Part shown: positions 21,922-31,651 of the stretch, piece by piece
How the letters are laid out: every line of letters starts with the position of its first letter
Numbering within the stretch: the stretch's first letter is position 1
Assembly (NCBI RefSeq): GCF_029227915.1
Contig: NC_079883.1
Coordinates: 23,934,001-23,994,000, forward strand
DNA: 60,000 nt
Reading direction: 5' to 3'
From: Hydractinia symbiolongicarpus
Taxonomy: Eukaryota > Cnidaria > Hydrozoa > Anthoathecata > Hydractiniidae
Position numbers and translations under genes: made by a program
Notes under the pieces: generated by a model
Told to the model about the DNA's origin: nothing
Database searches by the model: none
What the model saw: the letters and a program-made list of their open reading frames with translations, nothing else

Positions 21922-24900
21922 AATACACATATTGTGAAACAGTTACAAGCTATCGCGAAAACCCGTGGGCTTACGGGTTATTCCAAGCTACGCAAAGCCA
22001 ACCTTATTGATTTATTAGAGACACACCCAAGACCTGTTCCTGCGCCAGAATCAAGGCCATAAGCATTTACACCAGATGTCTTGGATATATTCGAGCGTCA
22101 AGAGATGGCAAAAACCCGTCCAATTAAGGGCAAGATTGAACCTCGACTCCCCACACCCGAAGCCATGAATGTCTTCGAGCGCCAAGAGATGACAAAGACA
22201 CGTCCAGTAGTAAAGAGTAAACTGCGAGAGTGGTCTGACTGGCTTGTGAACTATGTACCAGAGGGTATTAGAAAGTCGGTGCAAGGTATATATGCATCAG
22301 CAAAAAATCGCATCCTTGCTCTTTATGATGGGGCAAGAAAGACCCTGATGGGTGAAGTTGAAGAAGAGGCAAAGGAGGATCATGCTGCAGATAAGCAGCA
22401 ACCGAACCAAGATTTCACGCATCAAGAACATAAGCATGCTCACCATAGAGCCTTTGAAAGTTTCCGCATATCCGGCATAGACGGTACGGATGTCGATGGG
22501 TACTTGGGGATGGTGCGATCACACGTGAAAACCCTGGTTGAGAAGCAGGTTAAAGACATGAGGTCTGCTAAGGTGCAGTGTTCCCTCTGGATTCTATGGA
22601 AGAAACTAGTTGAGGGTACCAGCGAGGATGATACCAACAAGTTTATCGAAATCAATAAGGTCTTCCACAGCAACCTGACACCGGTTTTTCAGGGTAGCGT
22701 CGTGGAGAAGGTGCTGGATATGATGTTTGCCCAAGTCAAAACGCATGTGGAGAACCCAGCACTTCCCAATAGCGGTTTCACTATTAGCAAAATCATGCAT
22801 CTCGATGTGGACTTCCACAAGCTCAAATTGACGAGGGGTTCTTCATACATTGAAGCACACAAGTGGATAGCCACCACAAAGGCCATCATTAACCCGAAAA
22901 ACGAGGATGAGGAGTGCTTTAAGTGGAGTATCATAGCCGCTCTACATTATAAGGATATAACCAGCGATCCACAGAGAATCAGCAAAAGTTGAAACCCTAT
23001 ATGGAACAGTATAACTGGCAGGACATCGAGTTTCCCACAAGCATCAAGTTTTGTACGTGACGGGGAAAGCGATTAATATCCTGCGTCGATCTACACACAA
23101 TGGACGCGAGAAACAGGTTAATCTGCTACTCCTTACGGACGATAAAAAGAGTCATTATATAGCCATCAAAAATCTCTCACGGCTCCTGGAGAGCGAGACA
23201 TCGAAGAATCATTCAAAGATGCACTTCTGTATGAACTGTCTGCAGGCCTTTCCAACGGTTGAGTCGCGAGACAAGCACTATACCTACTGCAGGGACAACG
23301 CGGCGGTCAAAATCACGATGCCAACCGAAAAGGAAAAGTGGCTATACTACAAGGATGGTCAGCAGCAATTCAAAGTACCCTTCGCCATCTACGCGGAGTT
23401 TGAATCCCTGCTCGTTCCCATAACGGAAGATAAGAGGGAGACCAAGATGAAAAAGCTGAATAAGCATTACCATGTGGCTGGTGTACATATAGTACCTTTG
23501 CCTATGGTCATATATCATATCCCTTGTATAGATACCGCGGTAAGAACTGTGTGAAGATGTTCGTTCAACATCTGGAGGATGAGGTAAAGCGGCTCTAAGC
23601 TACCTTCCCACAGCATGACATGCTGCCACTAATGGAGGTGTTACAAAGAGAGCATGAAGCGGCAAAGACATGTCACATCTGCATGAAACCCTTCGACGAC
23701 GACCCGAAGAACCGCAAAGTCAGGGACTACTGTCACTACACAGATCTATACAGAGGTGCCGCGCACAACACCTGTAATTTCAACTACAAGATACCTACCC
23801 ATGTACCCGTGATCTTCCACAATCTTTCGGGGTACGACGCCCACTTGTTCATTCGAGAATTGGGTGAGAAGTATGATACCCAGGACATTGGTTGCATCGC
23901 TGAAAACACTGAAAAGTATATCTCATTCAATGTAAAAATCGATGTAGCTCTTAGCCACGGTGATACGTACAAGAAGGTCGAGATCAGGTTCATCGACAGC
24001 TGTTGCTATATGGCATCAAGCCTTAGCTAATAATCTCGATGATGAGAAGTGCAAAAATCTCCGTTGGTTTTTCGCTGAGGACGACACCGTTAAGCTCATG
24101 CGAAGGAAGGGTGTGTATCCCTATGAGTATATGGATGGCTGGCGACGATTCAAAGAGACTGAGCTACCTCCAAGGGAGGCTTTCTATAGCAAGCTATACA
24201 TGAAGGGGATTAGCGATGAAGAATACGAGCACGCTCAAAAAGTGTGGAACGTAATCAATCCAAAGGGTAATGAGGTTAATATGGGCGATTACCACGACCT
24301 ATACCTCACCACGGACGTCCTTTTACTAGCAGACGTGTTCGAGACTTTTCGGGGAGTCTGCCAGAATCAATGCAAACTCGACCCTGCTCACTTCTACAGC
24401 GCACCTGGTCTCGCCTGGAAGGCAGCGCTGAAGTACAGGGAGATCAAACTGGAGCTCTTAACGGATGTTGAGATGTATAACCCAGGCTGTACACCGCTAC
24501 GCGAAAGCGAATAACAAATACATGGGTGATCAATATGATCCGAGAAGGAGTCGTCCTACTTGAAGTACCTTGACGCTAACAATCTCTATGGCTGGGCCAT
24601 GTGTCAAGACCTACCCACTGACGGGTTCAAGTCGGTCTCCAACATCGAGGCTTTTACAGAGAGGGAGATCGCCAGGCTCGTGGCTGACAATAAGCATGGT
24701 TACATCTTGGAGGTTGACATTGATTATCCAAAGAGCCTACATGACAAGCACAACGAGCTCCCCTTCCTACCGGAGCGCAAAATGGTTCACAGGGTCGAGA
24801 AACTAATCCCAAATCTGGAACATAAGCGGAAATACGTGATACACATCGGGGTTCTTCATCAAGCCCTGAAACACGGGCTCGAGCTTAAAAAGGTGCACGG

Positions 24901-25788
24901 AGTTATACAGTTTAACCAAAAGCTATCGCTGTTATATCGATCACAACACGAGGCTGAGAACTGCCGCCAAGAACGACTTTGAGAAGGACTTTTATAAGCT
25001 GATGAACCTCTCGGTATTCGGTAAAACCATGGAGAATATCCGCAATCATCGGAATATCAAGCTAGTCACGAATGAAGCTGCCTATACAAAACTCGTCATG
25101 GAACCAAACTTCAGAGGTGGGAACTACTTTAGCGAGAACCTCATGGGTTTTGAAATGGGTAGGACGGGAATCAAGATGAATAAGCCCGTGTATATTGGTC
25201 AAGGTATCTTGGATCTTTCAAGGACCATCATGTCCGAGTTCCACTACAACTACATGCAGCCCAAGTACGGCAGCAAGCTGCGGATCTAATACATGGACAC
25301 GGATTCATTCGTGTACCACATCAGAACGGAGGATTTTTACCGCGATATTGCTGATGATGTAGAGGTACGTTTCGATACGAGTGCCTATAGTAAGGATGAC
25401 AATAGACCTCTCCCCATCGGCAAAAACAAAAAGGTGGTATGTCTAATGAAGGAAGCTAAGCGGTAGGATCATGACAGAATTCATCACCTTGAGAGCAAAG
25501 CTGTATGCCTACAAGAGTCTCACGAAAGAGGGCGGTGATCGCAAAGCGAAAGGTGTAAAGAAGTGCGTAGCGAAGAAATCCATCACCTTTGAAGACTATC
25601 AGCGCTGCCTAGAGGATGGTGTTGATGTATACAAAACCTGGGTCTGTATCCAGAATGAGGGGCATTAAATCTACACGCAGGAAGTGAACAAGCTGGCACT
25701 CAATAGGGTAGATGACAAACGGATCGTACAATCGGATCAGATCAAAACGCTCGCCAGAGGTCATTATCGTTTAGCGGCAAATAAATGA
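21919..25788 (+). pseudogene. Polinton protein-primed DNA polymerase B, copy 1 (broken)
   Basis: Family B polymerase that would replicate the element from a terminal protein. Residues 1-47 form a SAP/Rho-N-like motif (RGLTGYSKLRKANLIDLL), cut by a TAA at 22060. Next is a linker with a twice-repeated FERQEM.KTRP motif, then N-terminal blocks (LTRGSSYIEAHKWIATTKAI). Later parts show a C2HC-type finger (FCMNCLQAF), Exo I as IYAEFESL (Asp replaced by Glu), a Zn-binding CHICMKPF block, Exo II (HNLSGYDAHLFIREL), Exo III (YLTTDVLLLADVF), polymerase motif A (YLDANNLYGWAM), motif B (KLMNLSVFGKTMENI) and motif C (YMDTDSF). At least six frameshifts or stops occur, including a TAA just before motif C. 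The final TGA overlaps the next ATG. Confidence 0.92.
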
Positions 25789-25940
25789 TAGAAGCATTGT
25801 TACTGATAGCTATACTCCTCCCATACGTCTGTATCATCTTGGGTTATTTAAGATACAGACGACTATTAATAAATATGTCTGAATTGGTTAAAATTTTCGA
25901 TGTTGTAGATACCCCAGCAGAAGCGCTTGAGCAACGTTAA
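25785..25940 (+). CDS. Small single-span membrane peptide, copy 1
   Basis: The ATG overlaps the polymerase stop codon (ATGA at 25785-25788). The first ~25 residues, IEALLLIAILLPYVCIILGY, form one hydrophobic span followed by LRYRR. In this copy the frame runs on without a stop through the next gene's start (25875), giving 51 codons; in copy 2 the related peptide stops at once after 22 codons. The hydrophobic core LLLIAILLPY is shared by both copies, which argues that it is translated. Function unknown. Confidence 0.55.
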   Translation: MIEALLLIAILLPYVCIILGYLRYRRLLINMSELVKIFDVVDTPAEALEQR

Positions 25941-26316
25941 AACAAGCGTCAGGCTTTGAAGGATGCAATACGTCAAGGTAAACAACACCTTTTACCAAAG
26001 AAATGTACGGAAGCCTATATTGACAAAGCATCAGACATCAACCCACTCGATAAGCATGTACACGAAGGCTATAAGTAACGTAGTGAGCCTCGATAGCCCC
26101 GAAGGCTTGAGGCAAGATATCGATGAGGACCCCATCATCAGGGATAGTATGGCTGATTTGGGGATTCTCGTGTACTCAGCTTTCGGTAAGCTATTAACAC
26201 CTCTGCTTATTGCTGCGCACACGATTAATCACATCCAGCTCTCAACCTCCAAGGTAGTTGAAGAACGAGATGATGAGGAGCAACAAAAACATGAGCAGCG
26301 CGTGCAGTATAATTAA
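25875..26316 (+). pseudogene. Conserved Polinton protein X, copy 1 (broken)
   Basis: Counterpart of 50114-50542 in copy 2. It starts MSELVKIFDVVDTPAEALEQR and meets a TAA at 25938. The later frame carries KKCTEAYIDKAS, then VSLDSPEGLRQDIDEDPIIR and ADLGILVYSAFGKLLTPLLI, ending in a charged tail. The motif order matches copy 2 closely. I do not recognise a named family; the hydrophobic patch near the end could be membrane-associated. It is preceded by TTAATAAATATG. Confidence 0.6.
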
Positions 26317-26503
26317 CAACCAACAAAAACAACAAACCGAGACCGTCGAAAAAATTGTTGAAGTACACAAGAAACACCCGGGAAATGTTGCCCAGGGGCA
26401 GAGACTAGCGGCACTGATGAGGGAGAGAAAGCTTGGAAGAGCTCCGCTCAAGAAAGAACCCATAACGTTTAGAGAGTTTTTAAGATACTTTAAGAGAGAT
26501 TAA
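26291..26503 (+). CDS. Small basic protein, copy 1 only as a separate gene
   Basis: A 70-codon frame starting MSSACSIINNQQ. It contains a basic motif HPGNVAQGQRLAALMRERK that is also found at the start of the neighbouring membrane protein family (KKGRVAAGKRFAEWNRK at 26627; KHPGRVAQG in copy 2 at 51088). The gene overlaps the end of protein X. The motif looks like a nucleic-acid-binding or virion-packaged basic peptide, but that is inference. It may be a duplicated N-terminal module of the next gene. Confidence 0.45.
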   Translation: MSSACSIINNQQKQQTETVEKIVEVHKKHPGNVAQGQRLAALMRERKLGRAPLKKEPITFREFLRYFKRD

Positions 26504-26626
26504 AACACTCCTGAAGCCATGCTCACGGGGATAAAAGAGACCATGGAAATCCTTGAGGATCAGGGCCTGGCCTTCCATCTTTCTGTAAAAAGGAAGTGAT
26601 TTTGTAACTCCAACGAGTTATAAGAA

Positions 26627-27115
26627 ATGACCGAGGAAACTAACCAAGTAATTACCAAGAAGAAGGGCCGTGTTGCTGCTGGCAAGAGATTTGCGGAATG
26701 GAATCGCAAGAACAAAGCCGACTTGCAGAAGAACGTGGGCAAAAGTACTTCCCAAGAGAGTCAGGAACCTGTGGCAGTTCCTCCCAAGTCCCCGGGCAGT
26801 GTATATATTGGTGGAGGCCTTGTTGCTATACTCGCCTGTGTAGGAGGGGCATATTATATTTTCCATAAAAAGCCTGCAGCGTCTCTGCAGCCCGCCGAAA
26901 CACCGGAGCCATCGCCTGACGGATCCGGAGGGGTACGTGCGCCTCAGCAAAAACCCAGAGCCCAGCCCAATACCGACTTTTTTTCACATGCGATAATCTA
27001 TAATATAAACATGAGTTATAATTTGAACCTCAAAGAGAAAGAAATCATCGACATGCTCTATGAACCTGTCGTTGACCTGGGCTTTACCTTTGCATATGCC
27101 ATGGTTGGCAAGTGA
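26627..27115 (+). CDS. Basic N-terminus plus single membrane span protein, copy 1
   Basis: MTEETNQVITKKKGRVAAGK opens a basic domain of about 40 residues. A linker follows, then one membrane span (VYIGGGLVAILACVGGAYYI) at about residues 62-81 and a Pro-rich C-terminal tail. The counterpart at 51088-51437 has the same span (VYIGGGLIAIIVCIEGVLYF). In this copy the natural stop near 26990 appears lost by frameshift, and the frame runs into the next gene. It is preceded by TTATAAGAAATG. Function unknown; a virion membrane or core-associated role is speculative. Confidence 0.6.
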   Translation: MTEETNQVITKKKGRVAAGKRFAEWNRKNKADLQKNVGKSTSQESQEPVAVPPKSPGSVYIGGGLVAILACVGGAYYIFHKKPAASLQPAETPEPSPDGSGGVRAPQQKPRAQPNTDFFSHAIIYNINMSYNLNLKEKEIIDMLYEPVVDLGFTFAYAMVGK

Positions 27116-27262
27116 TTCCTCGGGATAACGAGCCCCAGCACCAAGCTAGATACCAGCGATGTGATGAAGATCGTGGCCTGCCTCACAGCCGCGCGTGGAC
27201 GTCGTGAAATGGCTGTAAGCAAGGGGTGGATTCCCGCCTCCATCGTGCCAAACCCTAAGTAA
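27011..27262 (+). pseudogene. Small conserved Polinton protein, copy 1 (premature stop)
   Basis: It starts MSYNLNLKEKEIIDMLYEPV after TATAATATAAACATG. A TGA occurs after FTFAYAMVGK; the same frame resumes with ITSPSTKLDTSDVMKIVACL and ends IPASIVPNPK. The intact counterpart is 51453-51695 (80 residues), so the stop is a lesion. There is no known domain; a hydrophobic middle is visible in both copies. Confidence 0.55.
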
Positions 27263-27274
27263 GTACCTACAAGG

Positions 27275-27303
27275 TTTGTGTTTGCCACTCTGGCAAACAC
27301 AAA
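27275..27303. terminator. Intergenic hairpin before ATPase, copy 1
   Basis: Perfect 13-bp arms (27275-27287 and 27291-27303) with a 3-nt loop, placed after the small protein and ending 3 bp before the ATPase ATG. The same junction in copy 2 has a shorter inverted repeat at 51773-51787. Candidate 3'-end signal; the role is inferred. Confidence 0.6.
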
Positions 27304-27306
27304 TAA

Positions 27307-27904
27307 ATGACTGTAGATATTGTAAAAGACCCGCGTACCGCAATCTTCACAGGACCTACAAGCTGCGGGAAAACGCAAAGGGTCCTGGATCTCCTTGATA
27401 ATGAATACCGGTACCATTTCAATAATATAGTTATACTCTGCCCCACTATTCGGTGGAATAGGACCTATCTCGATAGACCCAGTCTGTGGCAAGATGACTA
27501 CATGTTCCTTATAGAGCCGGGTGATCAACTCTTTTACTGGATCAAGCAACTATCAAAGCTCCTAGCGGGAGAAGAGACGCTCTTTATCATTGATGACTTG
27601 ATAAGGGATGAAAGTCTCGACAAGAAGCGTCAACCCCTGCTCCAACTCGCTGTCTCGGGGAGACATCGAGGACACAGCTTGTGGTTTATTAACGCAGAGT
27701 TATACGGCTTTGCCTAAGAATCTACGTCGGCAGAAGAAGCAGTTGTTTATGTGGTATTCCCACGAGAGGTCAGATATGAAGCTGGTGGATGAGAAAACCA
27801 ACATGATCAACTGGGAGTCAATCAAGACCCAATTAAGCAAATTCAAACATGCGTGCTCGTTTGTGGGATTGGAGCACCCTCGGACCTGGAAAATTTTGGA
27901 GTGA
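27307..27904 (+). pseudogene. Polinton packaging ATPase (FtsK/HerA-A32 type), copy 1, frameshifted
   Basis: This ATPase would pump the genome into capsids. Walker A is intact at residues 12-19 (FTGPTSCGKT), Walker B is TLFIIDDLI, and later come SGRHRGHS and a TQSYTALPKNLRRQ segment typical of the A32-like family. A 1-nt insertion near 27690 shifts the frame between these last blocks, so the 27307 frame ends early at 27717 and the rest continues at 27680-27904. The 3' part is duplicated in tandem immediately downstream. It is preceded by AAATAAATG. Confidence 0.88.
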
Positions 27905-28244
27905 CGCGGACATGAGTTGTACTCGGTGGATACAACTAAAATTTGGATGTCTCGGGGAGACATCGAGGACACAGCTTGTGGTTTATTAACGCAGAGTTAT
28001 ACGGCTTTGCCTAAGAATCTACGTCGGCAGAAGAAGCAGTTGTTTATGTGGTATTCCCACGAGAGGTCAGATATGAAGCTGGTGGATGAGAAAACCAACA
28101 TGATCAACTGGGAGTCAATCAAGACCCAATTAAGCAAATTCAAACATGCGTGCTCGTTTGTGGGATTGGAGCACCCTCGGACCTGGAAAATTTTGGAGTG
28201 ACGCGGACATGAGTTGTACTCGGTGGATACAACTAAAATTTGGA
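27651..28244. repeat. Exact 297-bp tandem duplication of ATPase 3' end
   Basis: 27651-27947 and 27948-28244 appear identical by eye. The unit holds the last ~80 codons of the ATPase, its stop and the following hairpin (27915-27937, repeated at 28212-28234). Because no differences are visible, the duplication is very recent, or an assembly artefact. Confidence 0.9.
27915..27937. terminator. Hairpin after ATPase stop, copy 1
   Basis: 7-bp perfect arms (agttgta and tacaact) with a 9-nt loop, 10 bp after the ATPase stop codon. It is repeated at 28212-28234 by the tandem duplication. Candidate 3'-end hairpin. Confidence 0.45.
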
Positions 28245-28276
28245 GCATTTTTGCCTTGACTTTTAACTAAATAAAT

Positions 28277-28459
28277 ATGTCTTGTATCGAAAGATTACGA
28301 GAGGAAGAGATCCGGAAATTGGAGGACTTGGAAGCGGGTGTCGAGGGAAGAGATCGGGAGCTGTATAGGATGAATCTGAGAGGTAAATACAACAACCAGA
28401 TCGCTTTAATCGTCTCGTCGCTGGCTCTTATCATGATCCAGCATATGATAAAATATTAA
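28277..28459 (+). CDS. Coiled-coil plus C-terminal membrane anchor protein, copy 1
   Basis: A 60-residue product starts MSCIERLREEEIRKLEDLEA. The first ~40 residues are highly charged with heptad-like spacing; the end (IALIVSSLALIMIQHMI) is a membrane span. The counterpart at 52352-52567 has the same architecture and position after the ATPase. The start motif is AAATAAATATG. Likely a tail-anchored or virion membrane protein, but the function is unknown. Confidence 0.65.
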   Translation: MSCIERLREEEIRKLEDLEAGVEGRDRELYRMNLRGKYNNQIALIVSSLALIMIQHMIKY

Positions 28460-28483
28460 GACCATTTCACGTCATGAAATAGA

Positions 28484-28500
28484 CCTGGTTAGTAACCAGG
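28484..28500. terminator. Hairpin after the coiled-coil gene, copy 1
   Basis: cctggtta-g-taaccagg: 8-bp perfect arms with a 1-nt loop, 24 bp past the stop codon. A second weaker inverted repeat (atttca...tgaaat) lies at 28464-28480. Confidence 0.5.
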
Positions 28501-28505
28501 CCTTT

Positions 28506-28640
28506 AGCAAGACTAAAAATCCCCATGATATCGGGAAGTACAAAATGGCCCTCGGACTCGAGACGTTATGGAAGGGGACGCTGTTTACTCATCTCCAAGA
28601 GGTACTTAGATCCAAGTACCCACAGCCAGACGCGGTTTAA
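28506..28640 (+). pseudogene. C-terminal fragment of an unidentified Polinton gene
   Basis: An open stretch without its own plausible start reads KTKNPHDIGKYKMALGLETL, then WKGTLFTHLQEVLRSKYPQP before TAA. The composition looks like real protein, and it sits in the slot where copy 2 carries the BRO-N-like gene, but it does not resemble the end of that protein. It is probably the remains of a different cassette gene deleted from this copy. Confidence 0.35.
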
Positions 28641-28669
28641 AGACTGAACCACGAGCCACGTGGTCAAAA

Positions 28670-28702
28670 TTGATATGTGTCAGTGCCACCGACACATATC
28701 AA
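28670..28702. terminator. Hairpin between convergent genes, copy 1
   Basis: 12-bp perfect arms (ttgatatgtgtc and gacacatatcaa) with a 9-nt loop, between the plus-strand genes and the minus-strand integrase. The comparable junction in copy 2 has a different hairpin at 53321-53348. Confidence 0.6.
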
Positions 28703-28756
28703 CTGAGCGGTTCCCCCGCTGTGGGCGAACCAATGAAAGGGCCATCCGAATTGAAA

Positions 28757-29751
28757 AATTTACCATTCTTTTGCTTGGGAGGTACTTCAACACCCTCGGG
28801 TACTAGCATCAACTCCTCTGCCACGAAGCTTCGATCGGGCCCATCTGCCAAATAGTACAGGAGACGTGTACCAGTCACAATACGATCGAGTTTATACGTT
28901 TTCTTGCTCCATATATACGTTTTCTTGCTTTTAGAGTCACTATTCTCCTCTTCAGCAAGTACAAGTATAAGCCGTCATCGGGTAGAGGCTTTTCTTCAGG
29001 ATGGCCTTCGCTTTTCATAAGCGGGACTTCATCCAGCTTGATGGCTTTTGAAGGTTTCATGTCGATCATCACGGTTTTGGTGTTGTTCAAACTTTTTACG
29101 ATAGTGTACAAGTACTTAACCCACGTTGTACTCTGTTCGTCAGTGACCAACTCTTGCGCATCTTGAGGTTTGAACAGCCTCTGGGCGAGCACCTTGTTGT
29201 AACTCTCCACGAACGCCGTGAAAGTATGATGGTATTTGGTAGTTGCACGCTTTATCTCGACACCTTTGCTTTCTAGCAGCTTGCTCACGGCAGACTTAAA
29301 CTCTGAACCATTATCGCACTGAAAGGTCTTCGGATAACGCAGAGGTCCGGCTTTGTATATGTTCTTGAGCATGTCAGCTACTTCACTAGCTTTTTTCGTT
29401 CTCAGGGGTCTCGCTACCTTATACCTCAAAGCTACGTCGATACATGTGAGGATGTATTAATAGGTGTTTCCATACACTTTATCGTGTGGCATGTAGAGCA
29501 AGTCAAATTGGTGCAATTCATTGGACTTTGTGATTGTGAAATGAGGGTAATTGATACGCTTTGACCCTCGAACATCCCTGAGCCATAAGAGCGGGCGAGA
29601 TAGCCAGTGAATAACTCTCTTTTTTAGAAAAGCCAGAGTGTTCAGCGAGTAATTTGATCGCTTTTCGACCTGTCCAGAGATGTTCGGGTTGGTAATAGAT
29701 TTGACTTAGCTTTTCAGCTTCTTCAGCCGTAACTATATGTGCTTTCGACAT
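28757..29751 (-). pseudogene. Polinton DDE integrase, copy 1 (broken)
   Basis: Retrovirus-like integrase that would insert the element. From 29751 it starts MSKAHIVTAEEAEKLSQIYY with an N-terminal helical region (HLWTGRKAIKLLAEHSG). The frame then breaks around 29520, losing the region of the first catalytic Asp, and resumes at 29429 with second Asp FQCDNGSEFKS and Glu FVESYNKVLAQRLF. The C-terminal part is frameshifted again near 28960 and recovers DGPDRSFVAEELMLVPEG. Copy 2 (53360-54308) is nearly intact. The ATG lies inside the hairpin at 29741-29771. Confidence 0.85.
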
Positions 29752-29771
29752 GTTTATTACATGTCGAAAGC
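29741..29771. terminator. Hairpin over the integrase start, copy 1
   Basis: 12-bp perfect arms (29741-29752, 29760-29771) with a 7-nt loop that reads TAATAAA on the minus strand. It lies between the membrane protein gene (upstream in transcription) and integrase and includes the integrase ATG. Copy 2 has a partly decayed version at 54301-54327. Confidence 0.6.
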
Positions 29772-29776
29772 GTTCC

Positions 29777-30072
29777 TTACATATACTTGTACACAGCGAA
29801 ACCCAAAAGTGCCAAGGACCCTACGATGAACGTCAGCTCAACGTCTTGTTCCTGTTTGCTGGGTGTGTAGAAGTCGTAGAGTTTGGGAGCTTTTTCGATC
29901 ATGGCGATAAAATATTGTCTCACACCCTCATCAAGCTCTTTCCAACTTTCACCAGCTTGACGCTTAATCTCTCGCTGCTTGTTATACCAATCGATTTTGC
30001 CCTGTCTGTCACGTGCCCAAGCTGTTTGAGCTGCTTGTAATTGTTCGATAGCTTTATCGTGTTGTCGATCTT
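29777..30072 (-). pseudogene. Polinton membrane protein, copy 1 (N-terminus deleted)
   Basis: Counterpart of the intact gene at 54337-54729. Minus-strand reading recovers a long basic/charged helix (QTAWARDRQGKIDWYNKQR) and the C-terminal span FIVGSLALLGFAVYKYM. The N-terminal membrane segment present in copy 2 is missing; the remaining part is joined to the truncated zinc-repeat gene (30054-30332). At least one frameshift also separates the helix part from the end. Confidence 0.65.
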
Positions 30073-30332
30073 ATCCTTTGATGAGGGCAAATACTTCCTC
30101 CCCCACAGTACTTGCACTCCGATCTCACCCTTTCATGCGGGCAAATCTGACTCCCCTTGCAGTCCTTGAAATGACCCTTCTGTTTTTGATGTGGGCATTT
30201 GTTACGTTCGTGATATGCTTTCACCCTATCGAGACATCTTATGCATCTTTTCGTCCGTTGCCCGTTCCACTTGATCCTGAAATTGCTTAAAGATAAAGAG
30301 TGATTACATTTCGAGCATTTGGCCTCTTCCAT
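30054..30332 (-). CDS. Zinc-binding Cys-His repeat protein, 3' truncated, copy 1 only
   Basis: MEEAKCSKCNHSLSLSNFRI opens a CxxC finger (CSKC ... CIRC), followed by repeats of the type CPH.....C..C.G: NKCPHQKQKGHFKDCKGS, ICPHERVRSECKYCGGGS and a partial third, ICPHQRIRS. Arrays of this kind are known in algal, oomycete and large DNA virus genomes. The last residues (TTR) come from a deletion junction with the neighbouring membrane-protein gene. Copy 2 has no such gene at this junction. Confidence 0.6.
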   Translation of the reverse strand: MEEAKCSKCNHSLSLSNFRIKWNGQRTKRCIRCLDRVKAYHERNKCPHQKQKGHFKDCKGSQICPHERVRSECKYCGGGSICPHQRIRSTTR

Positions 30333-30343
30333 TTTTTGTTGTT

Positions 30344-30370
30344 GTTGTGTCTACATTTAGCAGACACAAC
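30344..30370. terminator. Hairpin downstream of capsid gene, copy 1
   Basis: 9-bp arms (gttgtgtct and agacacaac) with a 9-nt loop, between the 3' end of the minus-strand capsid gene and the zinc-repeat gene. Copy 2 has an unrelated 13-bp hairpin at the equivalent junction (54732-54758). Confidence 0.55.
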
Positions 30371-30383
30371 CCTTGGCCACATC

Positions 30384-31651
30384 TTAATATGCCATGCTAT
30401 GAAACCGCCTGTCTAGGATGTTCAACTGCGCATCCATCAAGACATAGACGTAGCAGCGTATATCCCCAGTTCCGTCGGCTTTCTTGCTCATGTGCAAAGC
30501 GATACCGTCCGACAACCTCTGTAATGGCCTTTCACTACTGTGGAGACTATGATCGGGTGTCGCTCTGAAATCAATGAACAGGGAGTAACGTTGGCTGAAG
30601 AACTGCCCAATGGTAACCTCCAAGTCGTGGCTATCAAAGAGTTCAACGACTTGCTCGAGATGATCTTTCGGGAGCATGGCGTGACTATACAGTTCATTCG
30701 GCTCACCTTCTACCGTGATTGCGATTTTCTCGATCTTGGGGTTGTAGAACTATTCGTTGGCATCGGCGTAAACCTTGACTTTCCCCGGATCTACAAAGAG
30801 TGGCAAGACACCCTTCAGAGACTTGGCAGGAGTATCGATCTGGAGGTTGCAGGAGGCATCGGCTTTTTTCATGGTCACCACTTTGCTCCTCAAGATCCGT
30901 TCGTACGGCAGAGCCAGCCTCGAGTATCGTGACATCCTAGCACTGCTAAGCCCCTCGTTTGTCACTTTATCAAACTTGAGCGCGATATTGGTAATTTTAT
31001 AACCAGCATCAGCTGGCTTGGCTGCCGTGCTTCCAGAAGCCGTTTTACCAGCATCTTTAATTACGTCGCTGTGCTGTGCAAAATGTATTACAAACTGCAC
31101 CCTATCGTGTAAGCCTGCTTGGTAGAAGGGCAAGTCTCTAGTGAGTTCGAACATTTTACCGATAGGGATGCTCAAGGTGTTGCCGTAAGCTGCCACGATC
31201 GCTTTTTCTTCATCATTTCCTACATGGTCGCTAGCTTTTACCTGTAGGGTGCGAATGGTACCATCATTGGGATTTATGCCTTCTAGAATTAGGTTGTTCT
31301 CTCAGTTAAACTTTGGGATCCACAGATCCCGATATACTGCCAGGGTGTTGTAGTCCGTGATGTTTTGCACTTTGTGGCCGTTCCAGCTGATGCGAAGGTT
31401 TTGAACCAGGGCTTTGCCGATATTGCTGACGATGGTGCGTTTGGTATTGATACCAGTAAGCTCCAAGTCAAAGAGGAGTTTGAGTGAGCCTGGGAAAATT
31501 ACATCATTTTGACCCATGTTTGGTACATCAACGTATAAGTCTTCGTTCTGGTTGATTGTTGAGGGGACATGGCTCACCTTGACACGCTGCTTCTTGCCTT
31601 TCATGACAAGCATTGTCTTTAATTCTCTATGCGGATTTAGTTTCTGTACAT
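30384..31651 (-). pseudogene. Polinton major capsid protein, copy 1 (frameshifted)
   Basis: Counterpart of the open 425-codon gene at 54782-56059 and colinear with it. It retains VSHVPSTINQNEDLYVDVPN, NDVIFPGSLKLLFDLELTG, TIVSNIGKALVQNLRISWNG, FYQAGLHDRVQFVIHFAQHS, SRYSRLALPYERILRSKVVT and SQRYSLFIDFRATPD. The frame changes at least three times (about 31300, 30760 and 30550-30680), and the start region has a small deletion right after the ATG at 31651. Not expressible as a capsid. The start carries AATAAATG, back to back with the start of the next gene. Confidence 0.85.
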
